Assembly (NCBI RefSeq): GCF_023330685.1
Contig: NZ_CP097128.1
Coordinates: 2,604,001 to 2,668,000 of the forward strand
Length of the DNA stretch: 64,000 bases
From: Conexibacter sp. DBS9H8
Lineage (GTDB): Bacteria > Actinomycetota > Thermoleophilia > Solirubrobacterales > Solirubrobacteraceae
Direction: 5' to 3'
The notes beneath the pieces are model-generated. The model saw only the letters and a program-made list of their open reading frames with translations, was not told the DNA's origin and searched no databases. How positions within the stretch are numbered: the stretch's first letter is position 1; every line of letters begins with the position of its first letter. The translations under genes and the position numbers were made by a program. Of this stretch, positions 27,084-35,270 are shown piece by piece.

Positions 27084-28087
27084 TGACGCTGACCGTCGCG
27101 ATCGCGAGCTTCAACGGGCGCCATCTCCTCGAGGCGACGCTCCCGTCGTATGCGGCCCAGGTCCTCCCACCGGACCGCCTCATCGTCGTCGACGATGGGT
27201 CGACGGACGGAACCGTCACATGGCTCAACGCCAACTGGCCCCAGGTCGAGGTCATCGTCCATGAGCACAACCGTGGCATCACGGCGGCACTCAACACATG
27301 CCTGCAAGCCGGGCTCAGCTCTGACTACGTTGGCCTGTTCAACAATGATGTCGAACTCGCCCCCAAGGCCCTGACGATCCTCTGCGCCGCGTTGGAGCGG
27401 AACCCATCCGTTGCGGCGGTCGGGCCCAAGATGCTCAACTACTACGACCGGACGCTCATCGACGGCGCGGGCGACGAGTACTCCTGGGCTGGCACGGCAG
27501 CCCGCCGGGGCCAGGGAGCCCGCGACGTCGGTCAGTACGATCGGAGCGAACCGATCTTCGGCGTTTGTGGCGGAGCCGCCGTGTACCGCACGCGCGACCT
27601 CCGCACGGTCGGGATCTTTGACGGGGACCTCTCAGCTTATTTCGAGGATGTCGACTGGGCCCTGCGCGCCCAGTTGAGAGGTTGCACGTGCCTATACGAG
27701 CCCGCGGCAGTGGTCTTTCACATGAACAGCGCAACGGCCGGTGCCGGGGCGAATCCGTTTTCCAGCTATCACGTCTGGCGAAATCAGATCTGGCTTGTTG
27801 CGCGGCACTGGTCGACCCGTGAGATCGTCACGCATTCTCACCTCCTCCTATTCGGTCAGGTTCTCAACCTTGGCATCGCCGTGCGTCGGGGCCTCCTCAG
27901 CACACTGCTCCGAGCGTGGCGCGACGGGCTCAGAGGAGTTCCTCAGCGTCGCCGGATGCGTCGTCAGGATCCCCTCCCTGTGCGTCCTCTCGACCTTCCG
28001 GCGGTCGTCGGCTTTGTTCCCCCGGGGTGGCGCGCCCTCTCGGGTCGACAGCGCGGCACCGCAAGGCGAGTCCAGCGCGCAGGGTGA
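27083..28087 (+). CDS. Family 2 glycosyltransferase (rhamnosyltransferase-like)
   Basis: A 334-residue GT-A enzyme. Nucleotide-sugar motifs: VAIASFNGRHLLEATLPSY, IVVDDGSTDGTV, and the DXD-like FNNDVEL. The acceptor/catalytic region has GVCGGAAVYR, GIFDGDLSAYFEDVDWALRAQLRG, then HMNSAT. This ED(V)D pattern is common in rhamnosyl- and galactofuranosyl-transferases. The ATG overlaps the preceding stop. The final 35 residues or so are basic run-on lying opposite the 3' end of the next minus-strand transferase (158-bp overlap). Confidence 0.85.
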   Translation: MTLTVAIASFNGRHLLEATLPSYAAQVLPPDRLIVVDDGSTDGTVTWLNANWPQVEVIVHEHNRGITAALNTCLQAGLSSDYVGLFNNDVELAPKALTILCAALERNPSVAAVGPKMLNYYDRTLIDGAGDEYSWAGTAARRGQGARDVGQYDRSEPIFGVCGGAAVYRTRDLRTVGIFDGDLSAYFEDVDWALRAQLRGCTCLYEPAAVVFHMNSATAGAGANPFSSYHVWRNQIWLVARHWSTREIVTHSHLLLFGQVLNLGIAVRRGLLSTLLRAWRDGLRGVPQRRRMRRQDPLPVRPLDLPAVVGFVPPGWRALSGRQRGTARRVQRAG

Positions 28088-29012
28088 GTGTGAATTCAAG
28101 CGTTTCGAGCGGCGGACGGCCGCGGCGAGGGAGCCCTCGAGCCGCGCTCCATCCCTGCAGACGACCTCTGATCGCCTCAAGATCGCGCTGGAGAAGACAA
28201 TCGCCGAGCACCACGATCGTCTCCGTGAGGACCACCCGGACGATCAGCCTCATCCCGGCCGACGGCCAGCGCCGCAGCATGTAACCCCGACTGTGACCGG
28301 CGAGACGACGGACGGTCGCTGACCGTCGCCCGTACGTCGCCGAGCCGATGTGGACACCGATCGCGCGGACAGCGCCGGCGGTCTGCCATCCGGCCACGGC
28401 AAGCCGCAGAGCAAGGTCAACGTCCTCGTGGTAGGCGATGAGGTGGGGATCGAAACCATTGACCGCCTCCCACGCGGCACGCCGAAACGCACCTGCAGTG
28501 CCCTCAGGCCCGGCGAGCCGAAGCCGTGTGGCGACAGCCGACGAGAGAGGCTCGCCGTGGAGGCGCGAGAACCCGGCGAGCGTCGGGTCGATGACCAAAC
28601 CGAAGCTGTCGATCACTTCGCGGGCCGGCTTGACGATCAGGGGCGCAACCGATCCAACGGCCGCGTCTGCACGGAGGGGCGCCACCATCTCCCCCACCGC
28701 GTCTCGTTCAAGCTCAACGTCGTTGTTGAGCAGAACGATGAACTCGCCTCGCCCTGCGTGCACACCGGCATTGACTGCATTGGCAAAGCCGCGGTTGACC
28801 TCCAAGGCCACGACGGTCACCTGCGGCCACTCACGGGCGAGCCTCTCTCGGGTGTCGTCGGGGGAGGCGTCGTCGACGACGATCACGCGGTGAGGTTCGG
28901 TCTGGGCGGCGAGGCTCGCGAGGCAGCGGGCGGTCAGCGCGTAGTGCCCGTGAACGGGGATGACGACATCAATCTCCTCAGCGGGGGTGGGCACCGTCGG
29001 GGAGTGTGCCAA
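27930..29012 (-). CDS. Family 2 glycosyltransferase
   Basis: A 360-residue GT-A glycosyltransferase with VVIPVHGHYALTARCLASL, VIVVDDASPDDTRERL, NRGFANAVNAGVHAGRGEFIVLLNNDVEL and AYHEDVDLALRL. The last 60 residues are low complexity (rich in Arg, Pro, Asp, Gly) and overlap the plus-strand transferase by 158 bp, so the real fold ends near residue 300. It diverges from the family 4 gene starting around 29039. Acceptor unknown; a surface-glycan role is inferred from context. Confidence 0.83.
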   Translation of the reverse strand: MAHSPTVPTPAEEIDVVIPVHGHYALTARCLASLAAQTEPHRVIVVDDASPDDTRERLAREWPQVTVVALEVNRGFANAVNAGVHAGRGEFIVLLNNDVELERDAVGEMVAPLRADAAVGSVAPLIVKPAREVIDSFGLVIDPTLAGFSRLHGEPLSSAVATRLRLAGPEGTAGAFRRAAWEAVNGFDPHLIAYHEDVDLALRLAVAGWQTAGAVRAIGVHIGSATYGRRSATVRRLAGHSRGYMLRRWPSAGMRLIVRVVLTETIVVLGDCLLQRDLEAIRGRLQGWSAARGLPRRGRPPLETLEFTLTLRAGLALRCRAVDPRGRATPGEQSRRPPEGREDAQGGDPDDASGDAEELL

Positions 29013-29038
29013 CTCAGGGCCCGTTAGCCTCGGCGGTC

Positions 29039-30169
29039 GTGTACGTCGGGCTCAACCTGCTCTACCTCGTGCCGGGCGCGACCGGCGGAACCGAGACCTA
29101 CGCGCGGGAGCTCGTGCCCGCCCTGCTCGCCGCGGCTCCCGACCTGCGGTTCACCGCGTTCATCAACCCGACCGCCCGTGGGATCGTGGAGGCGTGGGGT
29201 GAGCGGGTGAGCGCGACGGTGATCCCCGTCGACGTCACCCACCGCTGGAACTGGGTGCGCGCCGAACAGACGCTGCTCCCGCCGGCGGCCCGCAAGACCC
29301 GGGTCGAGCTGGTCCACAGCCTCGCCAACACCGCGCCCCTGTGGGGCCCGTTTCGGAGCGTCGTGACGATCCACGACCTGCACTTCCTGCGTGTCCCCGA
29401 AGCCCACCTCGGCCTCAACCGGATCGGAATGCGGGTGCTCGTCCCCACTGCCGCCCGACGGTGTGACCGCATCCTCACCGACGCAACGGTGACCGCCACC
29501 GATCTCCAGTACCACCTCGGGGTCCACCCGGACCGGGTTGACGTCGTCCCGCTCGGGGGCGGGCGGGTCCGTCGGGCCGAGCCGACCCCGGAGGACGAGG
29601 TCCGCCGAACCCTCGATGCGGGGACGCGGCCGGTGGTCCTGTCCGTGTCGGCCCTGCGCCCGCACAAGAACCTCGAGCGCCTCATCTCGGCCGTCGCTCT
29701 CATCCCCGTCGAGCGGCGCCCGCTGCTCGTCATCTGCGGCTACCCGACCGCCCACCAGACCCGCCTGGAGGAGCACATCCGCGGCTGCGACCTCAACGCC
29801 GACGTGCGCCTGCTCGGCTGGGTGAACGACGCGTACCTGGAAGGGCTGTACCTGACCGCGTCCGCCGTGCTCTGCCCGTCCCTGCATGAGGGGTTCGGCC
29901 TGCCCGTGCTCGAGGCGATGGCCCGCGGCCGCCCGGTCGGCTGCTCGGTCGGCGGCGCGCTCGCCGAGGTCGCCGGGGACGCCGCCTTCCTCTTTGAGGC
30001 GACATCGGTCCGCCAGATCAGCCTCACCGTCGAACGGCTCCTCAGCGACCGTGAGGAGGTGACCCGGCGCGTCGCACGCGGGCGGGCCCGGGCCGATCAG
30101 TTCAGCTGGGCGGCGACGGCCGCCGGGACGCTCGCCTCATACACTCGTGCGCTGTCGGCCCCGGCATAG
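29039..30169 (+). CDS. Family 4 glycosyltransferase
   Basis: A GT-B fold enzyme of 376 residues from the GTG at 29039; a GTG at 29006 adds 11 residues but would overlap the divergent gene start. The N-terminal domain starts VGLNLLYLVPGATGGTETYARE, with IHDLHFLRVPE and LTDATVTATDL. The C-terminal donor domain has VSALRPHKNLERLI, LGWVNDAYLEGLYLTASAVLCPSLHEGFGLPVLEAMARG, the GT4 EX7E motif. Relatives are mannosyl- and rhamnosyl-transferases of exopolysaccharide loci. Its 3' end overlaps the convergent GT4 by 73 bp. Confidence 0.88.
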   Translation: MYVGLNLLYLVPGATGGTETYARELVPALLAAAPDLRFTAFINPTARGIVEAWGERVSATVIPVDVTHRWNWVRAEQTLLPPAARKTRVELVHSLANTAPLWGPFRSVVTIHDLHFLRVPEAHLGLNRIGMRVLVPTAARRCDRILTDATVTATDLQYHLGVHPDRVDVVPLGGGRVRRAEPTPEDEVRRTLDAGTRPVVLSVSALRPHKNLERLISAVALIPVERRPLLVICGYPTAHQTRLEEHIRGCDLNADVRLLGWVNDAYLEGLYLTASAVLCPSLHEGFGLPVLEAMARGRPVGCSVGGALAEVAGDAAFLFEATSVRQISLTVERLLSDREEVTRRVARGRARADQFSWAATAAGTLASYTRALSAPA

Positions 30170-31299
30170 GAGCCGACGACCCGCTCGAGCGAACCGGTGA
30201 GGGCAAGCTCGTCCGCGTGGGCGTCAAACCAGGCCCGCGTGCGGTCCCGCAGGCCGTCCCCGAGTATCCAGATGCGCTCGAGACGCTCGGCGAGTTCGTC
30301 CGGGTCGATCGAGTCGGCCACCAGCCCGTTCTCCCCGTCGCTGATCAGCTCCACCGCCGCGTTGTCAGCCCCGGCGACGACAAGGCTCGGGGTGCCGCGC
30401 GCGGCCGCCTCAACGACGACGAGCCCGTACCCCTCCCGACGGGAGGGCAGCAGCAGGCACATCGCCCGGGTCAGCGCCGCCTCCACCGCCGCGTCAGGCA
30501 CGAACCCGCAGACGCTGATGACATCGCCAAGCCCGAGCGCCCGAACCGCCTGCACGACCGCCTCACGATCGGGACCGTCCCCGTAGATCTCGGCCCGCAG
30601 GCCCGGCACCCGCCCACGCGCAGCGGCGACCGCGGAGACCACCGCGGCGGCCTGCTTCTCCGGGATCAGGCGCCCGGCGAAGACGACGACCGGGTCAACC
30701 CCGAGGGCGCGGGCGGGGTCGGTGGGACCGTCGTAGGCTCCACGGAGGACGGTCGTGGCGCCGCGAGTGGCCAGCCGCCCGAGCCGGCTCGCGTGCAGTC
30801 GCGAGAAGCAGAAGGCCCGCTGGGAAAAGCGGGCACAGGCGCCCTGGATGAGCCAGCCGACCGTCCCCGCCAGAGCCCCGATGTAGGAGCGCCAGTAGGC
30901 GAGGGACCACACCTCAAACCAGTCGACAACGAGCCGGTACCCCTTCCACGGGCGCAGCAGACCAGCGGCGATCAGCGAGAAGTACGGGAAGGAGGCGGTG
31001 TGGACGGCGTCGTAGCGCCGTCCGTGCCTGAGCAGGTGCGAGAGCACGCCGAGACCGAAGAGGAGCGGTGGCAGCATGCGCCGGCGCCCCCCGCGGGTGT
31101 AGAGCCGGCAGCGGGGGCCGACGCAGCGGACGTCCACGCCGGGAAGGTCGACGACGGTGCCCGGCGCCCATTGGCACAACGTGAGGTAGGTGACCTGATG
31201 GCCGTCGGCGACAAGCCGGAGGGCGAGGTTGCGGTACCAGCGCTCAGCCCCCCCGACCGTGTAGGGGAAGAGACAGTCATAGACGAGGCAGATGCGCAC
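30097..31299 (-). CDS. Family 4 glycosyltransferase
   Basis: A 400-residue GT-B enzyme beginning MRICLVYDCLFPYTVGGAER, the classic acceptor-domain start. Donor-site motifs are VFAGRLIPEKQ and LLLPSRREGYGLVVVEAAARGTPSLV. A hydrophobic patch in mid-protein (SYIGALAGTVGWLIQGACARFS) suggests membrane contact. It lies 16 bp after the membrane GT2, on the same strand, and overlaps the convergent GT4 by 73 bp at its end. Confidence 0.88.
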   Translation of the reverse strand: MRICLVYDCLFPYTVGGAERWYRNLALRLVADGHQVTYLTLCQWAPGTVVDLPGVDVRCVGPRCRLYTRGGRRRMLPPLLFGLGVLSHLLRHGRRYDAVHTASFPYFSLIAAGLLRPWKGYRLVVDWFEVWSLAYWRSYIGALAGTVGWLIQGACARFSQRAFCFSRLHASRLGRLATRGATTVLRGAYDGPTDPARALGVDPVVVFAGRLIPEKQAAAVVSAVAAARGRVPGLRAEIYGDGPDREAVVQAVRALGLGDVISVCGFVPDAAVEAALTRAMCLLLPSRREGYGLVVVEAAARGTPSLVVAGADNAAVELISDGENGLVADSIDPDELAERLERIWILGDGLRDRTRAWFDAHADELALTGSLERVVGSYAGADSARVYEASVPAAVAAQLN

Positions 31300-31315
31300 G
31301 GAAGGCGGGCCGGTC

Positions 31316-32521
31316 TCAGGAGCGCCGCAGACCGAGGATCGACAGGAGGAAGGCGGTGAAGAACGTCTCGACGCCGATCACGATCAGGGTGGCCGCGAGA
31401 ACCGCGAGGTCGCCGTCGCCAAGGGCACCGAAGCCGTGGCTCGCCCAGCCGATGGCGATCGACACCCCGAGGGCGAGCCCGAGCGCCGTCACCAGCCCAC
31501 CGGCGGCGAGCCCGTGCTCGAGCGTGAACCGGGACCGCGCCCAGGAGAACAGCCGGTCACGCTCACCCATGAAGTAGGCGGCGTAGGTGCGCGCACACGC
31601 CCCGAGGGCGAGGACCTGGGTCCCGACGATCGCCAGCAGCGCCCCAACGAGCGTCGCGTGGATCTGCCAGTGGCGGCCGAACAGGCCGAGGTGGGCGACC
31701 CCGATCATCTCGATGCCCAGCCCGCACAGCCCCATCACCAGCCCGGGGAAGATGAACAAGTGGTTGGGGGAGTGCAGCAGCAGGAAGCGCAGGTGACGCC
31801 AGCCGTCTCGGACGGTCGAGAGCTTCGACTCGCCACAGCGGGCGTGGTAGCGGATCGGGAACTCGCGCACGTCGAGCTGCTCCTTGGCGGCCCGGATCAC
31901 CATCTCGGAGGCGAACTCCATCCCGGAGGTGCGCAGGTCGAGCCGGGGGACGATGTCGCGGCGCAGCGCCCGCATTCCGCAGTGCGCGTCCGAGACCGGC
32001 GTCCGGTAGAGCAGGTTGAGAAAGCCCGACAGCAGCGGGTTGCCGATGTAGCGGTGTGACCAGCTCATCGCCCCGGCGTCGATCTGGGACATCCGGTCGC
32101 CGATGACCATGTCCGCGCCCGCCTCCAGTTCCGTGAGGAACCGGGGCGCGTCCTCAAGGTCGTAGGTGAGGTCGGCGTCGACCATCAGGATGTAGCGTCC
32201 GCGGGCGGCGGCGAGCCCGGCCCGGTAGGCGTTGCCGTAGCCGCGGCGGCGCTCGCTGATCACCCGCGCCCCGGCGCCCCGGGCGATCTCCGGACTGCCG
32301 TCCTCCGATCCGTTGTCGACGACGAGGACCTCACCGTCGATCCCGTTCCTGGCCAGCGTCGCCCAGGCGCGCCGGACGCACTCGGCGATCGAACCGGCCT
32401 CATCGAGACAGGGCATCACGATCGACAGGCAGACCTCCGTGGCGGGCGTGATGGTGTCCTCACCGGGACCCACCGGGGCGAGCGGTGCGACGGGTGCGAT
32501 CGTGGCGACCGAGGCGCTCAT
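31316..32521 (-). CDS. Polyprenyl-phosphate sugar transferase, GtrB/DPM1-like GT2 with membrane tail
   Basis: A 401-residue protein. The GT2 catalytic domain (about 30-250) has LSIVMPCLDEAGSIAECV, VLVVDNGSEDGS, RRGYGNAYRAGL, the DAD metal site in MVDADLTYD, and VSDAHCGMRALRRD. About four C-terminal membrane helices follow (from about 265). This is the plan of enzymes that load a sugar onto undecaprenyl phosphate for export-side transferases such as the GT-C-like paralogues nearby. It is separated from the pilC run by a terminator hairpin and its own 89-bp upstream gap. Confidence 0.88.
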   Translation of the reverse strand: MSASVATIAPVAPLAPVGPGEDTITPATEVCLSIVMPCLDEAGSIAECVRRAWATLARNGIDGEVLVVDNGSEDGSPEIARGAGARVISERRRGYGNAYRAGLAAARGRYILMVDADLTYDLEDAPRFLTELEAGADMVIGDRMSQIDAGAMSWSHRYIGNPLLSGFLNLLYRTPVSDAHCGMRALRRDIVPRLDLRTSGMEFASEMVIRAAKEQLDVREFPIRYHARCGESKLSTVRDGWRHLRFLLLHSPNHLFIFPGLVMGLCGLGIEMIGVAHLGLFGRHWQIHATLVGALLAIVGTQVLALGACARTYAAYFMGERDRLFSWARSRFTLEHGLAAGGLVTALGLALGVSIAIGWASHGFGALGDGDLAVLAATLIVIGVETFFTAFLLSILGLRRS

Positions 32522-32591
32522 GGCGCTGTATCAATCGGCAGAATCGACCGGAAACTTGACCGAATCGGAGCATCCGCTCCCGCCTCAGAAC

Positions 32592-32612
32592 GAGCCGGGG
32601 AACGACCGGCTC
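32592..32612 (-). terminator. Terminator hairpin after the small zinc protein
   Basis: A perfect 7-bp stem GAGCCGG (32592-32598) and CCGGCTC (32606-32612) with a 7-base loop, overlapping the stop codon of the small zinc-motif gene and lying upstream of the membrane GT2. It likely ends the pilB-T-C run. Confidence 0.55.
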
Positions 32613-32796
32613 AGCCCGCCGCGGCGCGGGGCGGCGCGGCTGCCTGCGCGTCCCGGCCGGCCTCAAAGCGGCCACTGCCGCCACACCAGGGGCAGGTCAC
32701 GGAATGGCGCTCGCCCCCGTGGTTGGAGACGAGGCTGCCCGTCCCCCGGCAGGGGGTGCAGACGGACCGGTCATCACTGGAGGCAGAGGTGCTCAT
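32611..32796 (-). CDS. Small DnaJ-type zinc-motif protein
   Basis: A protein of 61 residues with two CxxCxGxG motifs, CTPCRGTG and CPWCGGSG, separated by about 18 residues. This is half of the DnaJ central zinc domain, enough for one zinc site. There is no J-domain or membrane segment, and the tail is Ala/Pro-rich. It follows pilC on the same strand. Similar small zinc proteins sit near many genes, so a chaperone role is only a guess. ATG at 32796 is preferred; a GTG two codons upstream is possible. Confidence 0.7.
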   Translation of the reverse strand: MSTSASSDDRSVCTPCRGTGSLVSNHGGERHSVTCPWCGGSGRFEAGRDAQAAAPPRAAAG

Positions 32797-32861
32797 CGGC
32801 ACCGGACGATAGCCGGGTCGCTCCGCCCGCGGCCGCCCGGCTCGCTCGGGAGCGACCCTCG

Positions 32862-34070
32862 CTACGGGATCGCGTTGTAGACGCTGAAGAGCGGCAGGTA
32901 CATCGAGATCACGATCACCCCGACGATCGTGCCGACAACGATAATCATCACCGGCTCGAGGATCGAGGTGAGCGCCTTGACCGCCGCCTCAACCTGGTCG
33001 TCGTAGAAGTCGGCGACCTTGGCGAGCATGTGATCGAGCGCTCCGGTCTCCTCCCCCACCGCGATCATCTGGGGCACCATCGGTGGGAACACCGGCGCGT
33101 CCTTGAGGGGACCGGAGATCGTGCCGCCCTGCTTGACGCTCGTGATCACCTTCGCCATCGCCTGGTCGATGACGATGTTGCCCGCCGTCCGGCCGGTGAT
33201 CTCCAGCGACTGGATCATCGGCACACCGGCGGAGACGAGCGAGGAGAGCGTCCGCGACCAGCGCGCGATCGCGACCTTCTGAACGACCTCCCCGATCCGC
33301 AACGGAAAGCGGAGCTTGATCTGATCCCAGCGCGGGCGCCCCCAGTCCGAGCGGCGGAAGGCGATGAACCCGCCGACGAGCGCGACGACGACGAGCAGGA
33401 AGATGTACCACTGTCCGGTGAGGGCGTGGCTGAAGTTGACCATGAACTGGCTGAGAGCCGGCAGTTTGCCCGGGAACTGCTTGAACACGTTGATGAAAAC
33501 GGGGATCAGGAAGGCGACCAGCGCGAGCATGATCCCGATCGCGAAGGTAACGACGAGGGACGGATAGACCATCGCCGCGCGAACCTGGCGGCGCAGGGCG
33601 GCGTCCTTCTCGAGCTGATCGGCGACGCGCAGCAGCACCTCCTCGAGCAGACCGCCGGTCTCCCCCGCCCGGACCATCGACACGTACAGGTCATCGAACA
33701 CCTTCGGGTGCTTGGCCATCGCGTCCGACAGGTTCGAGCCGGCCTCCACGTCACCCCGGACGGCGGCGAGGGTTGACTTCAGAAGCTTGTTCGAGCTCTG
33801 GCTCTCGAGCACGCTGAGCGCGCGCAGGATCGGCATCCCCGCGTTGACCATCGTCGACAGCTGCCGGCTGGCGACCGAGAGATCATCAGCCTTGACGTGC
33901 GGGAAGAACTCGAGGTTGAGCTCTCGCGAGCGGTACTTGCTGGCGACGTCGATGACGACGAGGCCACGCTGCTTGAGCTGCTCGGCGACGTCCTGGGGGG
34001 AGATCGCCTCCACTTCACCGGCCGCGGTCACCCCGGCCAGATCCATCGCCTTGAACTTATAGGTCGGCAT
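32862..34070 (-). CDS. pilC: Type IV pilus inner-membrane platform protein PilC
   Basis: A 402-residue protein of the PilC/GspF family. It starts MPTYKFKAMDLAG, has two copies of the helical cytosolic T2SSF domain (about 65-190 and 270-395) and three membrane helices. Landmarks include VRAGETGGLLEEVLLRVADQLE and MIAVGEETGALDHMLAKVADFYDD. It is the rotor-like base that the PilB and PilT motors act upon. It is 29 bp downstream of pilT in the order pilB-pilT-pilC. Confidence 0.94.
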   Translation of the reverse strand: MPTYKFKAMDLAGVTAAGEVEAISPQDVAEQLKQRGLVVIDVASKYRSRELNLEFFPHVKADDLSVASRQLSTMVNAGMPILRALSVLESQSSNKLLKSTLAAVRGDVEAGSNLSDAMAKHPKVFDDLYVSMVRAGETGGLLEEVLLRVADQLEKDAALRRQVRAAMVYPSLVVTFAIGIMLALVAFLIPVFINVFKQFPGKLPALSQFMVNFSHALTGQWYIFLLVVVALVGGFIAFRRSDWGRPRWDQIKLRFPLRIGEVVQKVAIARWSRTLSSLVSAGVPMIQSLEITGRTAGNIVIDQAMAKVITSVKQGGTISGPLKDAPVFPPMVPQMIAVGEETGALDHMLAKVADFYDDQVEAAVKALTSILEPVMIIVVGTIVGVIVISMYLPLFSVYNAIP

Positions 34071-34099
34071 CGCTCCTCCGTTTCCTCACGCCCACGGGC

Positions 34100-35197
34100 C
34101 TACATCGCCACGGGGGCGGCAACCGACAGGGACGGCGCGTTGAGCAGCCGGTTGAGCTCCTCAACCGAGTGGGCGCGCTGCTCGGCGACCGCCTTGGTGA
34201 TCTTTCCGGTGCGTACGAGGCCGGCGAGGGAGGCGTCCATCGTCTGCATCCCGTGCTGGGAGCCGGTCTGGATCACCGAGTAGAGCTGGTGGGTCTTGGC
34301 CTCCCGCACGAGGTTGCGCACCGCCGGAGTCGGGACCATCACCTCTGCGGCGACCGCCCGGCCGGAGCCGTCCGCGGTCGGGACGAGGGTCTGGGTGACG
34401 ATCCCCTGAAGGGCGATCGACAGCTGCGCGCGGATCTGGCCCTGCTGCTCGGCCGGAAAGGAGTCGACGATCCGGTCGATCGTCTGGGGGGCGTCCTGGG
34501 TGTGGAGGGTGGCGAAGACGAGGTGGCCGGTCTCCGCCGCGGTGATCGCCGTTCCGATCGTCTCGACGTCGCGCATCTCCCCGACGAGGATCACGTCCGG
34601 GTCCTGGCGCAATGCCGCCTTCAGCGCGAGGGCGAAGGTCGCCGCGTCAGCCCCGAGCTCGCGCTGGTTGACGATGCAGCGCTTGTGCTGGTGGAGGAAC
34701 TCGATCGGGTCCTCGATCGTCATGATGTGCTCTTCCCGCGTCTGGTTGATCACGTCAATGATCGACGCGAGCGTCGTGGACTTCCCCGACCCGGTCGGAC
34801 CGGTGACGAGCACAAGCCCGCGCGGCTTGTTGGCGAACTCGCGCAGCACCGGCGGCAGGCCGAGGCTGTCGAGCGGGGCGATCTCAAACGGGATCAGGCG
34901 GAACGCGGCACCCAGGGCGCCGCGCTGGAAGTAGGCGTTGACCCGGAAGCGGGCGCTGCCGGGCACCGCGTAGGCGAAGTCGAGCTGCCAGTTGGTCTCC
35001 AGCCGCTGGCGCTGGGCACTCGTGAGGATCGAGTAGATGATCTCCCGTGTGTCGGACGGCGCGAGGATCGGATACCCCTCAAGCGGGGTGAGCCGTCCGC
35101 GCATGCGCAGCATCGGCGGGGCGCCGGCAGTGAGGTGAAGGTCTGACGCCCGCCGGTCGACCACCTGGAGGAGGACATCGGCGAAGTCGATCGACAT
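34100..35197 (-). CDS. pilT: Pilus retraction ATPase PilT
   Basis: A 365-residue hexameric ATPase that depolymerises pili. Walker A is GPTGSGKST, the Asp box is ITIEDPIEFLHQHKRCIVNQRELG, Walker B is DVILVGEMRD, and the His box is TGHLVFATLHTQDA. The N-terminal domain ASDLHLTAGAPPMLRMRG is PilT-specific. The AIRNLIRE-type retraction motif appears as AVRNLVREAKTHQ. Presence of both PilB and PilT predicts retractile, motility- or DNA-uptake-competent pili. Confidence 0.95.
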   Translation of the reverse strand: MSIDFADVLLQVVDRRASDLHLTAGAPPMLRMRGRLTPLEGYPILAPSDTREIIYSILTSAQRQRLETNWQLDFAYAVPGSARFRVNAYFQRGALGAAFRLIPFEIAPLDSLGLPPVLREFANKPRGLVLVTGPTGSGKSTTLASIIDVINQTREEHIMTIEDPIEFLHQHKRCIVNQRELGADAATFALALKAALRQDPDVILVGEMRDVETIGTAITAAETGHLVFATLHTQDAPQTIDRIVDSFPAEQQGQIRAQLSIALQGIVTQTLVPTADGSGRAVAAEVMVPTPAVRNLVREAKTHQLYSVIQTGSQHGMQTMDASLAGLVRTGKITKAVAEQRAHSVEELNRLLNAPSLSVAAPVAM

Positions 35198-35270
35198 GCA
35201 CAGCTCGCTTTCAGACAGCAGAAAACAGGGGCGTTGCCTTTATCGGCAGAGCCCGACGAGATCTGAAGGG

